Shown here: positions 11,864 through 23,400 of the stretch, one piece after another
Layout of the letters: every line of letters starts with the position of its first letter
How positions within the stretch are numbered: position 1 is the first letter of the stretch
Source: Chromera velia
Lineage: Eukaryota > Sar > Chromeraceae
Direction of reading: 5' to 3'
Length of the DNA stretch: 54,097 bases
Assembly (NCBI GenBank): GCA_018398765.1
Contig: JAHBMJ010000186.1
Location: forward strand, 1-54,097
Translations under genes and position numbers: made by a program
The notes under the pieces: model-generated
What the model was told of the DNA's origin: nothing
What the model saw: only the letters and a program-made list of their open reading frames with translations
Databases searched by the model: none

Positions 11864-13039
11864 ATGCGGTGCCGTGAATGTCAGGTCGCTTGTAGTCGAC
11901 TCGTGTTCCTCCTTCTCCTACTCTTCAGCCCTCTCTTCCGAAGTGTTTCCGCTCTGACAGCTTCTTCAACATTTTCAGGAGAAAGTCACAGCGGGGTGAT
12001 CGACAGCCTGGGCGATCTGTGAGTTTGCTCTAGTACATGCATGTATGAATCAATATTATCCGACGCTTGGAAAACACCAGGTGGGCCAAATTTGCTCAAC
12101 GTCCTTGTGTTCAGGTACACATCGGGGAAGAACAACGATGGACAACTGGGCCTGGGGCATTCAACCGACCAGAGCGACTTTCAGCAAGTCCCAGGCCTCA
12201 GTAACATTGCTTCCGGGTGCGCTTGGGATCACACAGTTGTGATTGACACTTCCGGAAATTTATGGACATGGGGCAAAAACGCGGCTGGTCAACTGGGTAC
12301 AGGAAACACCGACTCCCAAAACTCGCCTCAGTCTATTTCAATAGACGCATTAGTGAGCGTGGGATGTGGAGACGAACACACAATCGGGTTGGCAACTGAC
12401 GGGAAAATTTGGAGTTGGGGAGAAGGGGGCTCAGGTCAGTCAAATGTGCTCAACCGCATCTCCACGTGCCTGTCTGCGCTGTAATATCGACCCCACCTGG
12501 TTGTGAGCATTCAAGCCTCTGTGCAACGTATTATCGACTTACTATGAATAAATTCCTCCGGTGGCAATTTACGGGGCTCTCTCAGTTATTGGCTTCTCAA
12601 TTTCTGTGTCTCTGATCTGTTTCGCATTGGTTCCTTCTTCCTTTTCCCGTCGTCGCACGTTTCTCGCATGATTGAACCATGCACAGGATTATCTTTTTCT
12701 GCTGTCCTCCAGATGTCGTTTGTATCTGCCGAGGCTGTTTCAATGCATGGGCCCGTCTACATGCATGACTCTCTGCCGCCTGCCTGCCTGCCCGTCCACA
12801 TGCATGACTCTCTGCCGCCTGCCTGCCTGCCCGTCCACATGCATGACTCTCTGCCGCCTGCCTGCCTGCCTGCCTGCCCGCATGCATGCATGCGTGCTTG
12901 CTGGCTGTCTTTCGGCCTTGGCCTTCTGCCCTAGGTGTTCTCCATCTTTGCCAGAAATAATTCAAGATAGGTCCTCCTTACGTGTTGACCCCTATACCTG
13001 TGAATGACCCCTTCCGTGTTTTTTTATATTTTTCGTTTC

Positions 13040-13086
<47 letters not shown>

Positions 13087-13468
13087 TGTTTGCAGGACAA
13101 CTTGGTCAGCGCTCGGGGACGCACAGAAAGAAGCGCTACCTACCTGCCAGATTCATGCAGCCGGAATTCAGTGCCGCCTCTGCAGGGAGGAGCGTTCACA
13201 CCCCTAGTGGCAATTCATAGATCCCGATTCACTTGAAGTCCATTTAATTCAATTCAATTCAAAGCGTCAGGTGTGAATGTAATGTGTGGCCAGAATTGCT
13301 TCTTTTGTCCGGATGGAAAGAAAAACACGAAAGTGCGAGAATCAGATTGATGTCTTACAGCTAGATTCCGCAACAAAACACATGTGTGACTGCTTGATGC
13401 CTGTTGATCACCATATCTCTCATACGCTCTCTCTATCTGTCCTTTTGTCTGTCTATCTATCTGTCTGC

Positions 13469-13526
<58 letters not shown>

Positions 13527-14742
13527 GTCATGGGAACACGAACGATGAACTGTCACCGAGAAAAGTGGGCGGCGCAATCAACTCAAGAAACGTGATCAAA
13601 GCCTCAGCGGGAAGGCATCACACGGGCGCTGTTACAGATGGAGGAGAGCTTTACTTGTGGGGACTTGGGGCAGATGGGCGTTTGGGGACCGGAAATTTCG
13701 ATAACCAGAATCGACCCGAGGAGGTTCGTCTGGAGAGCACCTTTCTGCCTGCACGTGCAACTCGATCTTGCATGAATGTTCTTACGCATCTTTTGCCATA
13801 TTGCTGGGCAAACGTTTTGTTTTCTGTCTCTTCTCCTTTTCGTGCAACAAAAATGAAGCTCGGCTTCCGAAACTCCATCGGTGTCTGTTTGAGGGGCATG
13901 TGAGACCAGTCACTTGCTCACACGTTCTTGGACGCTTTGCATGTGTATACAACATTTCGCGGGGTCCTTCAACTTCTTTCGAAAGAGGGCAGCTCTTCAT
14001 TTGGTATGGGTCTCTCGCTCAGGTGTGTTCCCCTCATTGCCTTTTGTGCCCCTGAGCAAATTGACCCATTTTTTAAAAAAACAAATCATGCGTGAGGTTC
14101 TGGATGAAACTGGGTTGTGGTCTTCATGTTTTCACGCAGGACTTAATTCACGCTCAGATTTTGTGCCTGCCTGCGCTCTCAGGTTACAGTCGGTGGTGAG
14201 ACGTTTGTGAATGTAGCTTTGGGAGAAGAGTTTTCCTTGGCGCTTTCTGCAAGCGGGAAGGTGTATTCGTTTGGGAAAAACGATCAGGGACAGCTCGGTG
14301 ATGGTACCACAACGAGCAGAAACACACCGATAGAAGTCATTCCGTCAGAAGCAACAGCTATTGCAGCCGGTCGGTGGAGCACGAAAGGCAGAGAGAACAA
14401 AGAAAGGAAGGAAACAAACAGACGAGGGGAAAGCAAGCAAGAAGAAAAGAGGAGAGAAAGAACGAAGGAGAAAAGCTAAACAAAGGACTAGACAAATGAG
14501 GAGAGAGGGCGAGTGAGGGAGGGAGGGATAGAGAGAGACGGAGAGAAAGAAAGAGAAAGAGAGAAGCAGAAAAAAGGAAAAAAGAGAACAGAGAAAACAA
14601 AAGAAAGAAATGAATAAAGAAAGAAAGAAAGAAAGAAAGAAAAAAGGAAAGAAAGAAAGAGAGAAAGAAAGAAAGAAAGAAAGAAAGAAAGGAAGGAAGG
14701 AAGGAAGGAAGAAATAAAGAAAGGAAGGAAGAAAGAAAGGGA

Positions 14743-14776
<34 letters not shown>

Positions 14777-14846
14777 GAGAAAGAAAGAAAGAAAGAAAGG
14801 AAGGAAGGAAGGAAGGAAGAAAGAAAGGAAGGAAGAAAGAAAGGGA

Positions 14847-14880
<34 letters not shown>

Positions 14881-14916
14881 ATGAATGAATAAATGAATGA
14901 ATGAATGAATGACGGA

Positions 14917-14947
<31 letters not shown>

Positions 14948-14984
14948 GAAGGAAGGAAGGAAGGGAGGGAGGAAGAAAGAAAAA

Positions 14985-15015
<31 letters not shown>

Positions 15016-15018
15016 GGA

Positions 15019-15052
<34 letters not shown>

Positions 15053-15189
15053 ATGAATGAATGAATAAATGAATGAATGAATGAATGAATGAAAGAATGA
15101 ATGAATGAATGAATGAATGACGGAAAGAAGGAAAGAAAGAAAGAAAGAAAGAATTATATTAAAGAAAGAAAGAACGAACGAACGAACGA

Positions 15190-15224
<35 letters not shown>

Positions 15225-17237
15225 GACGAAATCAACGAAAGAAGGGGATTGCCTCTTTTTCAATCCGTCTCTCTTGACGCTCATCGCCACTCTCAAGTCC
15301 ATCCCTCCCTCTCGTGTCTGCCTGCAGGGAGACTGCACAGCGTCGCTTTGATTTCCGACGGCTCCGTCAGGGTGTGGGGGGACAATTCAAGTGGACAGTT
15401 AGGTCTTGGAGACACCACCGACCGCCTCTCTCCGACCACTGTGGGCGGTGTCACGGACGTGTCTCACGTAAGCAAGCCGCCACTTCGGGATAGGTGACGT
15501 ATTCAAAAACTCGTCTGTGCGAACAACGAAAGCAGAGGCCTCCCTCAGCTTTTTTTCTTGTTCCTTCCGCATCTTTGCCAGCGTTGCAGATCGAGTGAGG
15601 CCTCGAAGAGCTTTGGTTGGACAAGCGAGAGAGCTGGTCTTCTTCCCAAATTCCGTTCGGTGCTTTCTCCACTGTTCTGTCATTTTCTGATTTCCTGTGT
15701 TCCATAGTGATCGCAAAGAAATGGCAAATACCTCCTTCCCCTGTCTCAACCCCTCCATACTTCTAATAGTCGCGCCGACTGATTTTATAAGGTGCTTATC
15801 GAGCCTTACTTTCCCGTGTTTGGTCTCTGAATTATGTATGCAGATCTCGGCGGGGAGTTCGCACACTGTTTTTGTGTTCTCTTACGGAAGTGTGTCGGGA
15901 GTAGGAGCGAACTCGTTCGGGCAGCTCGGCGTGGGGAATACCGATAACGTGACGAGTCTGGTTCAAAGTCTGGGTACGTCAGCAGAGAGAGCACTTTGAA
16001 GTAAGAAGGATAAACAAATCGGATACTGGATGAGTACATGTCTGCATGGGGGGGTTGCATATGTGGGCTCCTGTGTTCGAGAAAAAAAAGAAGCAGAAGC
16101 AGGAAGAGAAGAAAGGAGCAGAGAAGGAACCCGTGCAAATGCCCGGTCTTCTAAGTCAGGTAGTATGAGGTGTCAAGAAAACGATTGGAAGTCCGCTGCG
16201 AAAACCTCCCTCCCTGCCTGCTTGCCTGCCTGCCTGGTTACATGTTTGCATCCCTGTTTCTGCGCGTCTCCCTTCCGGCTTGTGTTTGCCTGTCTACCTA
16301 CCTGATTGATTGCCTGCGCAGAGTTTGCCAACTGCCCTGCATTTTTCTTACAACGGCGTTATGTGTCCATGGAATGTTCGTTTCACATGGGAAATGAATG
16401 CAGCTTTTGGAAACGCCACTGACGAGTGCACTGGGGGCACCCACAATTGCAACGCGAACGCTGCATGCACAGACACCGCCCCATCCTTCACGTGTGCATG
16501 CAACAACGGGTACAATGGGGACGGTATCTCTTGCACAGGTCAGTCTTTTTACTACACGTATCAGTCAGTGTCTATCGTTCAGTCTGAGAGAACAACACAC
16601 CAACAAAGAGAGTCTTACAAGAAAACAAAGAAAAATTGTACAGTCTATCTCTTCTCAAGAGGGACATAAGAAACCGAAGTGAGAGGTTGCTCTGCAAAGT
16701 TGAGTCCACTTTGAAAAATCAGCATATACGTCTGTAGAATATCGAAGAGCGGAACTTACTGGCCCGTGGGTCCAATTATCTTCAGCTAGAGCTCTACAGA
16801 ATCGAAAACACTTCGATCTGAGTGACCACTCTGTCTCTCTTATAGACCTTTCGATCACTCCCCCTCAGAGATCCTTCTCTTCCCCTCTCTGTCTGTCTAT
16901 CCATCAAACTTTTCAGCTTTTTCGGTCTGTCTGTGTCTGATGAGGTGCATCCGCGTTCGTTTGTCGCCATCTATATTTAGTCCTTTCTTCAACCAAAGTC
17001 TCCTTTTGTTGTATTCACATTTTCGCCATCTCTCGCTTCGTTTTTTTCTTCTGTACCCATCAGTCGGATCTTCTCTTTCTTTCTTTCTTTCTTTCTCTCT
17101 TCCTTTCTTTCTTTCTTTCTTTCTTTTTCTCTGTCTGTCTGTCTTTCTTTCTTTCTTTCTCTCTGTCTTTCTTTCTCTCTTTCTTTCTTTCTTTCTTTCT
17201 CTCTTTCTTTCTTTCTTTTTCTCTTTCTTTCTTTCTC

Positions 17238-17269
<32 letters not shown>

Positions 17270-17274
17270 TCCTC

Positions 17275-17306
<32 letters not shown>

Positions 17307-17316
17307 TTTCTCTTTC

Positions 17317-17402
<86 letters not shown>

Positions 17403-20400
17403 TCGATAAGTGAACAGATGTCTGGGAGTGTATTATTTTGTTTTCCTTCAGATATTCTGACTCAGACTCTTGGGGGACCGCTGAACACACCCATATTTAC
17501 AACATTATACAAGCAGCTTTTATTTCTCTGTCCGCTCCCTGACCTCTGCCTCTTTGTCTGCCTACCTCCATGTATGGCCAACAGACGTGGACGAGTGTGG
17601 CACCGGTGTGCACAACTGCGCGGGGGGGAATTCGACATGCTCAGATACCGTCGGGTCCTTTACGTGTGCGTGCAACTCTGGGTTCACAGGGGACGGGGTC
17701 ACATCTTGCACCGGTCAGTGATAGAGTGTAGGAAAGGCGTTGTTCAATAGAGGGTCTGTCTGTTCTGTTCTGTACTCCCTTCAAATTCAAAATATTTCCA
17801 TCCATTCGGATGCCTTTGCGGGACTTTTTGTCAAACGTTCTGCCTATTTGTCTGTTTGGCTGGCTGTCTGTCCTTTTCTCGAAAGGAAGAGGAAAAACTA
17901 ACATACAGTCTGTCCTCTTTTCCTGCTTCTGTCTGTTCTTTTCTGTTCTCGTCCATTTTTGTGTCTGTCTATATGTCTGTCTGAATGTCGGTCTTTCTCT
18001 CCGTCAGCCTGCCTATCCGAGGGTTTGGGTCCGTCTGTTTGCCTTCCTATCCGTCTCTACATCTGCTTTTCCGTTTTCCTTTTGTCGACATGTCTTCTTT
18101 GAGTTGTCTGTTTGTTCAAATGGCCGCCTTTCTGTGGGGGTCTCTGCTTACCTGTCTCTATGTTTGCTCGTACGGTTTTCTGTCTGTGAAGCAGATGCAT
18201 TCGGTCATTAATTCTTGTCCATCCCTCCACCAAACATGCATCGTGCAGCTTCTGCATGGGGTGTCACTGACGAGTGCACTGAGGGTTCCCACAACTGCAA
18301 CGCGAATGCCGTCTGTAAGGACACAGCCCCCTCTTTCACATGCGCATGCAACGACGGGTATGGCGGAGACGGCATCAGTTGCACAGGTCTGTTTTTTCTC
18401 TGCCCATTAGAGAACAAAAGGTCAAAAGAGTAGAGAGAGAGGAAAGATGACAGAAAACTACTGCACTACAAGTGGAAATCAATGCCAGCGGAAAGAAGAG
18501 ATAAGAGCGCACCTGCTGCACCATTGACAAACAAACGTGCATGAACGAACGAATGAATGAATAAGTGAATGAATGAATGAATGAATGAATGAATGAATGA
18601 ATGAATGAATGCCCCTATTTGATCGATATGCTGCACCTAGGGTCGGAGCAAGTGACCGCGCTTACAGAGATGGATCTTTCAATTGTGATGTTCGTTTCGC
18701 TTTGTTGCGTTTCTTTTTTCCGCATGGAGTCCCTATTCCCCCCACTTATGCATGCATCGATTGATCTGTAGATGGAAATATGAGTAGCATTCTTGTATGC
18801 AATCATGTGCACAGGGGAAATCGCTGTTGTTGAAGCAGCGGCGCCCTTTGAAGACTCTGAAGCCATCCTTGAGGTGAGGCTGCAGGAGGGAGGAGCCCCG
18901 TGCAGAATCTTTACAGACCGAACATTCTTAATCTGTCGCCAAGCATCTGGTGTCACTGAATTGTCAGAGCTGCGTACCTAACTCCTCTCTTTCTTCCAAC
19001 CAATCAATTTTGCCTTCTGCTTCCACCGATCGATCCATTCCACTCAGGCCGTATGCCTTGTGGCTTTCTTTTTCCTCCCTTTATCTCACTGACTCTCCGA
19101 CACGTTCCGCTTTGAGTTAGATCTTGAAGCAATCACTTTTGGCGAACTGTACACAATTTTACTTCATCCTCTTGTCTCGTTATTCCCTTCACGCCTGATC
19201 CCCTCCCACCCCCCATTTCTGTGCAGCGTGGTCGCGCAGAGGCCGAAACGCTCGAAAAGGCGTTCGACGACGCAGAGAGTGAGGCCGGGGGGCAGGGCAC
19301 GGTTGTCAATCCCTTGACGCTACGAGAGCTCGCAACTCTTTCACGGGAGGTGGTGGAGCTCGTCGCCACAATCTCTCTTCCGGAAATTCCTGTGGCCCTC
19401 GAGGACATCGGAAGCAAGGGGGTAGCAGAGAAGACAGCTGCAGTCAACAAGCAGGCAGAGACGGAGGAAAAGGTCAGAATGGGCTGCAGGAATCTTCCAT
19501 CTCTCTGTTTATCCCCATAGGCATTTCTCCGTGACTGAGATGAGTGGTGCAGACCCGCGAAAGTGTCCCGCTCACATTTACAGTCCTGACAGGTTTTGTT
19601 ATCGTTCATTTCGCGTCCTTGCTTGCCACTGTTTTTGGCTTGTTTGTGCACGTCTGTCTCTATTTCCTCTCTCGGAGACTTACGACGCTGTTTCGTGTTT
19701 GTGTTTGTTTGTTCCACATGAGTTTTTACGCGGAGTCGTTGTGGCGGCTCTCAGTATAGGTGTCTGCAAACACGTATCTTGGTCTACTGCAAGTTGGACG
19801 TGTCTCCCTCCTCCTGAATTCTTTGTGAATGAGGATGCATGCAGGTGTCCAAAGTTGTTGCCGGTTTGACTGGACGGGTTCGAGACGCCTTCAGGTCTTC
19901 ACCCACCCTTCTGAAGGACAGTCCCGACCTTGAGGCAGCAGCAGACGACCTCTGGTATGTGACGCGGAGACTTTCCACGTCTCTTGGCGAACTCACAAAA
20001 CTGGCAGGCACAGGCAGACAGGCGGCAGAGAACGGAGTAGCGACGGATTCGGACAGCGCTGTTGCCTCCCGAGAGGCCGGGCTTCAGCGGATCAGCTCCA
20101 ATGTGCTGACTGCAGTCGATGCCTTCAGTCAGTCAATCAGTATCTCTTTCAACAGCGCATTCTCATCGTTTTGGTTTTCCTGTGAAAGATGTGGCTCTTT
20201 GCATACATTCACATTGGGTGTCCTTTTTGTTTCTTTCTTTTTCCTTTTCCTTTTCGTCCGTCCGTTCTCTCTCCTATAGCTTGCTTTTTGCTCTCGTTTC
20301 GTTGCACTCAACTCATCTGTACCTCCCCCTCTGGCTCGCAAATCATTTCAAGTCTAAAAAGGACGCAAATGATTATTTTCTACTCAAACTTCCTCCTTTC

Positions 20401-23400
20401 TGCCCGCTGTCTTTGCTTCGTTGATCCAGCTGAGATCACCGAAAGCCGCCTGGACGCTGACCCCGAACTTCAGAAGGCAGGCGGCGCCTTCCTGGAGTCC
20501 AGAGAGATTCTCATCGCTGTGAACAGATTGCAGCAACAAGAAGAGGAAGCGTCTGCAGGGGGACAGGGAGAGGATTTGGGGATTGTGTTTCCGCAGGGAG
20601 TGCGCATTGTGTTTTCTCACGAGAACGGAGGGGGGGGCAGTCGAGGGTTTCTCTCAGCCCTGTTGGAAGAAAACGGCCTAAACCCTTCATGCTCTTCTGG
20701 AGAGAGTGCTTTTCCGTCTCTTACAATGGTCGCGTGGTCCGTAGGTCCCTGGGATTTCTCTGTGGGAAGCAGGGGCGTGAAGGGAGGCACGTCGACAGTC
20801 TCTCTGAGGGTGTGTGGTCAGACCGTTCAGATACCGTCTGGGCAGAAGAGGAGAAGGAGAAAGCTCCAATTTGAGGAAGGAGAAGAGAGAGAAGGGAAGG
20901 TGGAGAGGAGTCTGACATCTTCAGACCAGGGGAGATTCCTGGTTGATCTGCTTCTCTTGGAAAACAGAGAAGCAGATGCGGGAGTGGGACAACCGTTCGA
21001 CTTTGGCAGGGTTCGTCTCTCTTCTCCTTCTGCTGCTGCTGTTTTGACGTTTTGCTCACCACCGGCCCATTGACTCATTAGCCTCATACTTTGTTTTGTG
21101 TCCCCATGCTTCATTGCTTGGTTTCTAAATGAGGGTATGCACCCTCGTGGTTTGTGTTTTTCTGTCAGAAGAAGTCTTTTTTCCTTATCTTGCCGATGCC
21201 ATTGTAACACACTCAGCGTGATCATTGCTTGTTTGCTCTGCACATGTATTAATACATGGTGATTCAACGTGAATGCAGGGATGTCATTTCTGGGATGAGA
21301 GCGCAGGCAAATGGTCTTCCGATGGATGCTATGGGCTCGGCAGCAACGGGACCCATCTCCACTGCAGATGCTCCCATCTGACCGATTTTGTGTCACTTCA
21401 GTCTGATTCTCTCGCCGTCGTTTCGAGTTTGAACGTTGGTGTCTTCTCTGATTTTGAGAAGGCGGCGGAGAATTTGCACGCAGACAACGTGGCCATGTGG
21501 CTGGTCACAGGGACGCTGATGTTTTGCTTTGCCCTCCTGCTTCGCGCGGCCTTGCTGGACTGCTGCCGTCCTTTGCCTCACCAGAAGGCAGAAGGGAGAG
21601 TGGACGCTCTTGTGGGCAACGACGCGATTCTCGGTGGGTCTTCAGAGGGACTGCTTGCCATCGTAGGTAACCTTGATTGTGTGCACTCATGCGGGAAACT
21701 GCAGCGTGTTCTTGTGAATGAAAATCTGTGGCTCCTTGAGGGTGGCATTTTAACCGTGTCAGTGGATATTTGCCGTTTGACTCTTGAAGAAATTGCGTGG
21801 CTTGCTGAGCGTGTGATTATGGACGTGTCATTGAAACTCTGTGGTTTAATTGATGGCTCTTCTCTCTCTTGCTCCGATCAGGTCGGCTTCTGGAGGGTCC
21901 ACCCGCTTGGCACTACTCTCGTATGAGCGCCTCGTGCTGTAAGTGCAAGGGACTTCGGAAGAATCTCCGCAAGATAAACCAGTGGCGGAAGCGAAACTGG
22001 TTCCGCGAGCTTGTAGCAAAACAGCACGTGAAAAAGCTCAAGGATGCCGACGCATGGGGAGGAGAGAAAAGCGTTGAGGTCTCGACCCTTCAAACTCTGC
22101 AAACCGCTGCAGAGAATGCAATCGGTGCCGGAATGACGCACGAGTCGCAGGATCTCGTTCTATGCCCCGATGGGACCTTTCTGGTCTTTTCAAACACCAG
22201 CGGTGTTGTGGTGAGGATCAGAGGTGAAGAGGGTAATGTGAATATGAACCACAGTGAGACTCAAATCGCAAGATCGCCTACAGAGTTGTCCACTGTGTCT
22301 GTCAGGATGGTTTCTTCGCTTCCTGTCGAAACAACGTTGAGAACCTCCTTCGAGCAGTGGCGGACTAGTGGAAGTCTGGTCTCGGAATTTGTCCCTCCCG
22401 AAAGGAAGTTCCAAAAAAATGTTTCTCTAAGGGAGAGAGTGATGACGTGCTTGGGGACTTCCCGGGTGTTTCCGGAACTTCTGAAGCTGAGAGAACGGGA
22501 GAGGCTCCGAAAAGAGCTTCGGGCAGCTGTTGTCATTCGCACATGGATCCGGAAACGAATCAAAGAGAGAAGAGATGAAAGGGAGAAAGAGGGAAACCAA
22601 GCCCAAAAGACACACTCCCCCCCTGCCATGCAATTAGTCGGGTACCCCTCTTCATTTCCGAACTCAATTCGCAGAAGGTCCTCATCTCTCCTTGGCCGGT
22701 CGTCGGTTTACCAGCAGAACCACTCACAAGCTGAGGAGGAAATGGGAGGTGAGAATGGTAAAAAGAAAGAATCTGAAGAAAGCTCTGAATGCTACGTGAG
22801 AGCAGCCGCACCACTCCCACTCAGTCCCCCTCCCTCCCAACGAAAGACGGACGTCAGCCTTCCCCCCGGACACCCAGACGATCCAATCGTGAGAGAGACG
22901 GGTGCTCAGGGGGGCAGAAGAGACGAAACGACCGGTCAAAAGAGAGACGTAAAAATGGACACACTCTCTGTCTCTTCATTTGTCAGTCATACCGTCACTG
23001 CAAGAGTCTGCGGCTTTTCACTTCCCTCTTCAGACTCTGTCTGGTCTGTCGCCGGATGGGCACCTCCCTCTGAGCAACGAAAGGGGGCGGAGAGTGAGGA
23101 TGGGGGGACTCCAGAGAGAGGCGTTGAGCTCTCCCTCTCTGTCTCTCTCGTCAAAGAGTCGGGCATCAGGGTAAGTCTGTCGCTCTGTCCAGCGGTCGGC
23201 CAGTCAGTCAGTCAGTCAGTTAGTCAGAGAGTCGATAATTACGTCCGTGATTCAGGCAGGCAGGCAGGCAGGCAGGCGGTCAATAGATGCTTAGGGCAAA
23301 AGGCATTCAGACGAAAAGCTATCGAAAGAAAAGATGGAAGCCGGCGGCCGGAAACGTGCTTCTTCATTTGGCCACGCAAATCGCTATCTCTGATCGGTTT

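Larger units (their letters stand above)
12017..15973 (+). other. Seven-blade RCC1 beta-propeller (exons 1-7 of the GPS gene)
   Basis: Seven repeats of the RCC1 type, each with a W/F/V-G...GQLG core: LYTSGKNNDGQLG, LWTWGKNAAGQLG, IWSWGEGGSGQLG, LYLWGLGADGRLG, VYSFGKNDQGQLG, VRVWGDNSSGQLG and VSGVGANSFGQLG. Each is followed by a turn and an A/SxGxxHT-like strand. Seven is the number needed to close a propeller. RCC1 folds are usually cytosolic or nuclear; here the propeller follows a signal peptide, so it is predicted to be extracellular. Repeat 3 is split by a 9-nt exon. Confidence 0.9.

Noticed and set aside
12752-12868. CRISPR-like regular repeats
   Set aside because: Direct tandem units with no spacers, inside an intron of a eukaryotic gene: a minisatellite.
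14345-15235. 296-codon minus-strand open frame of Phe/Leu/Ser
   Set aside because: Pure read-through of the polypurine tract on the opposite strand.
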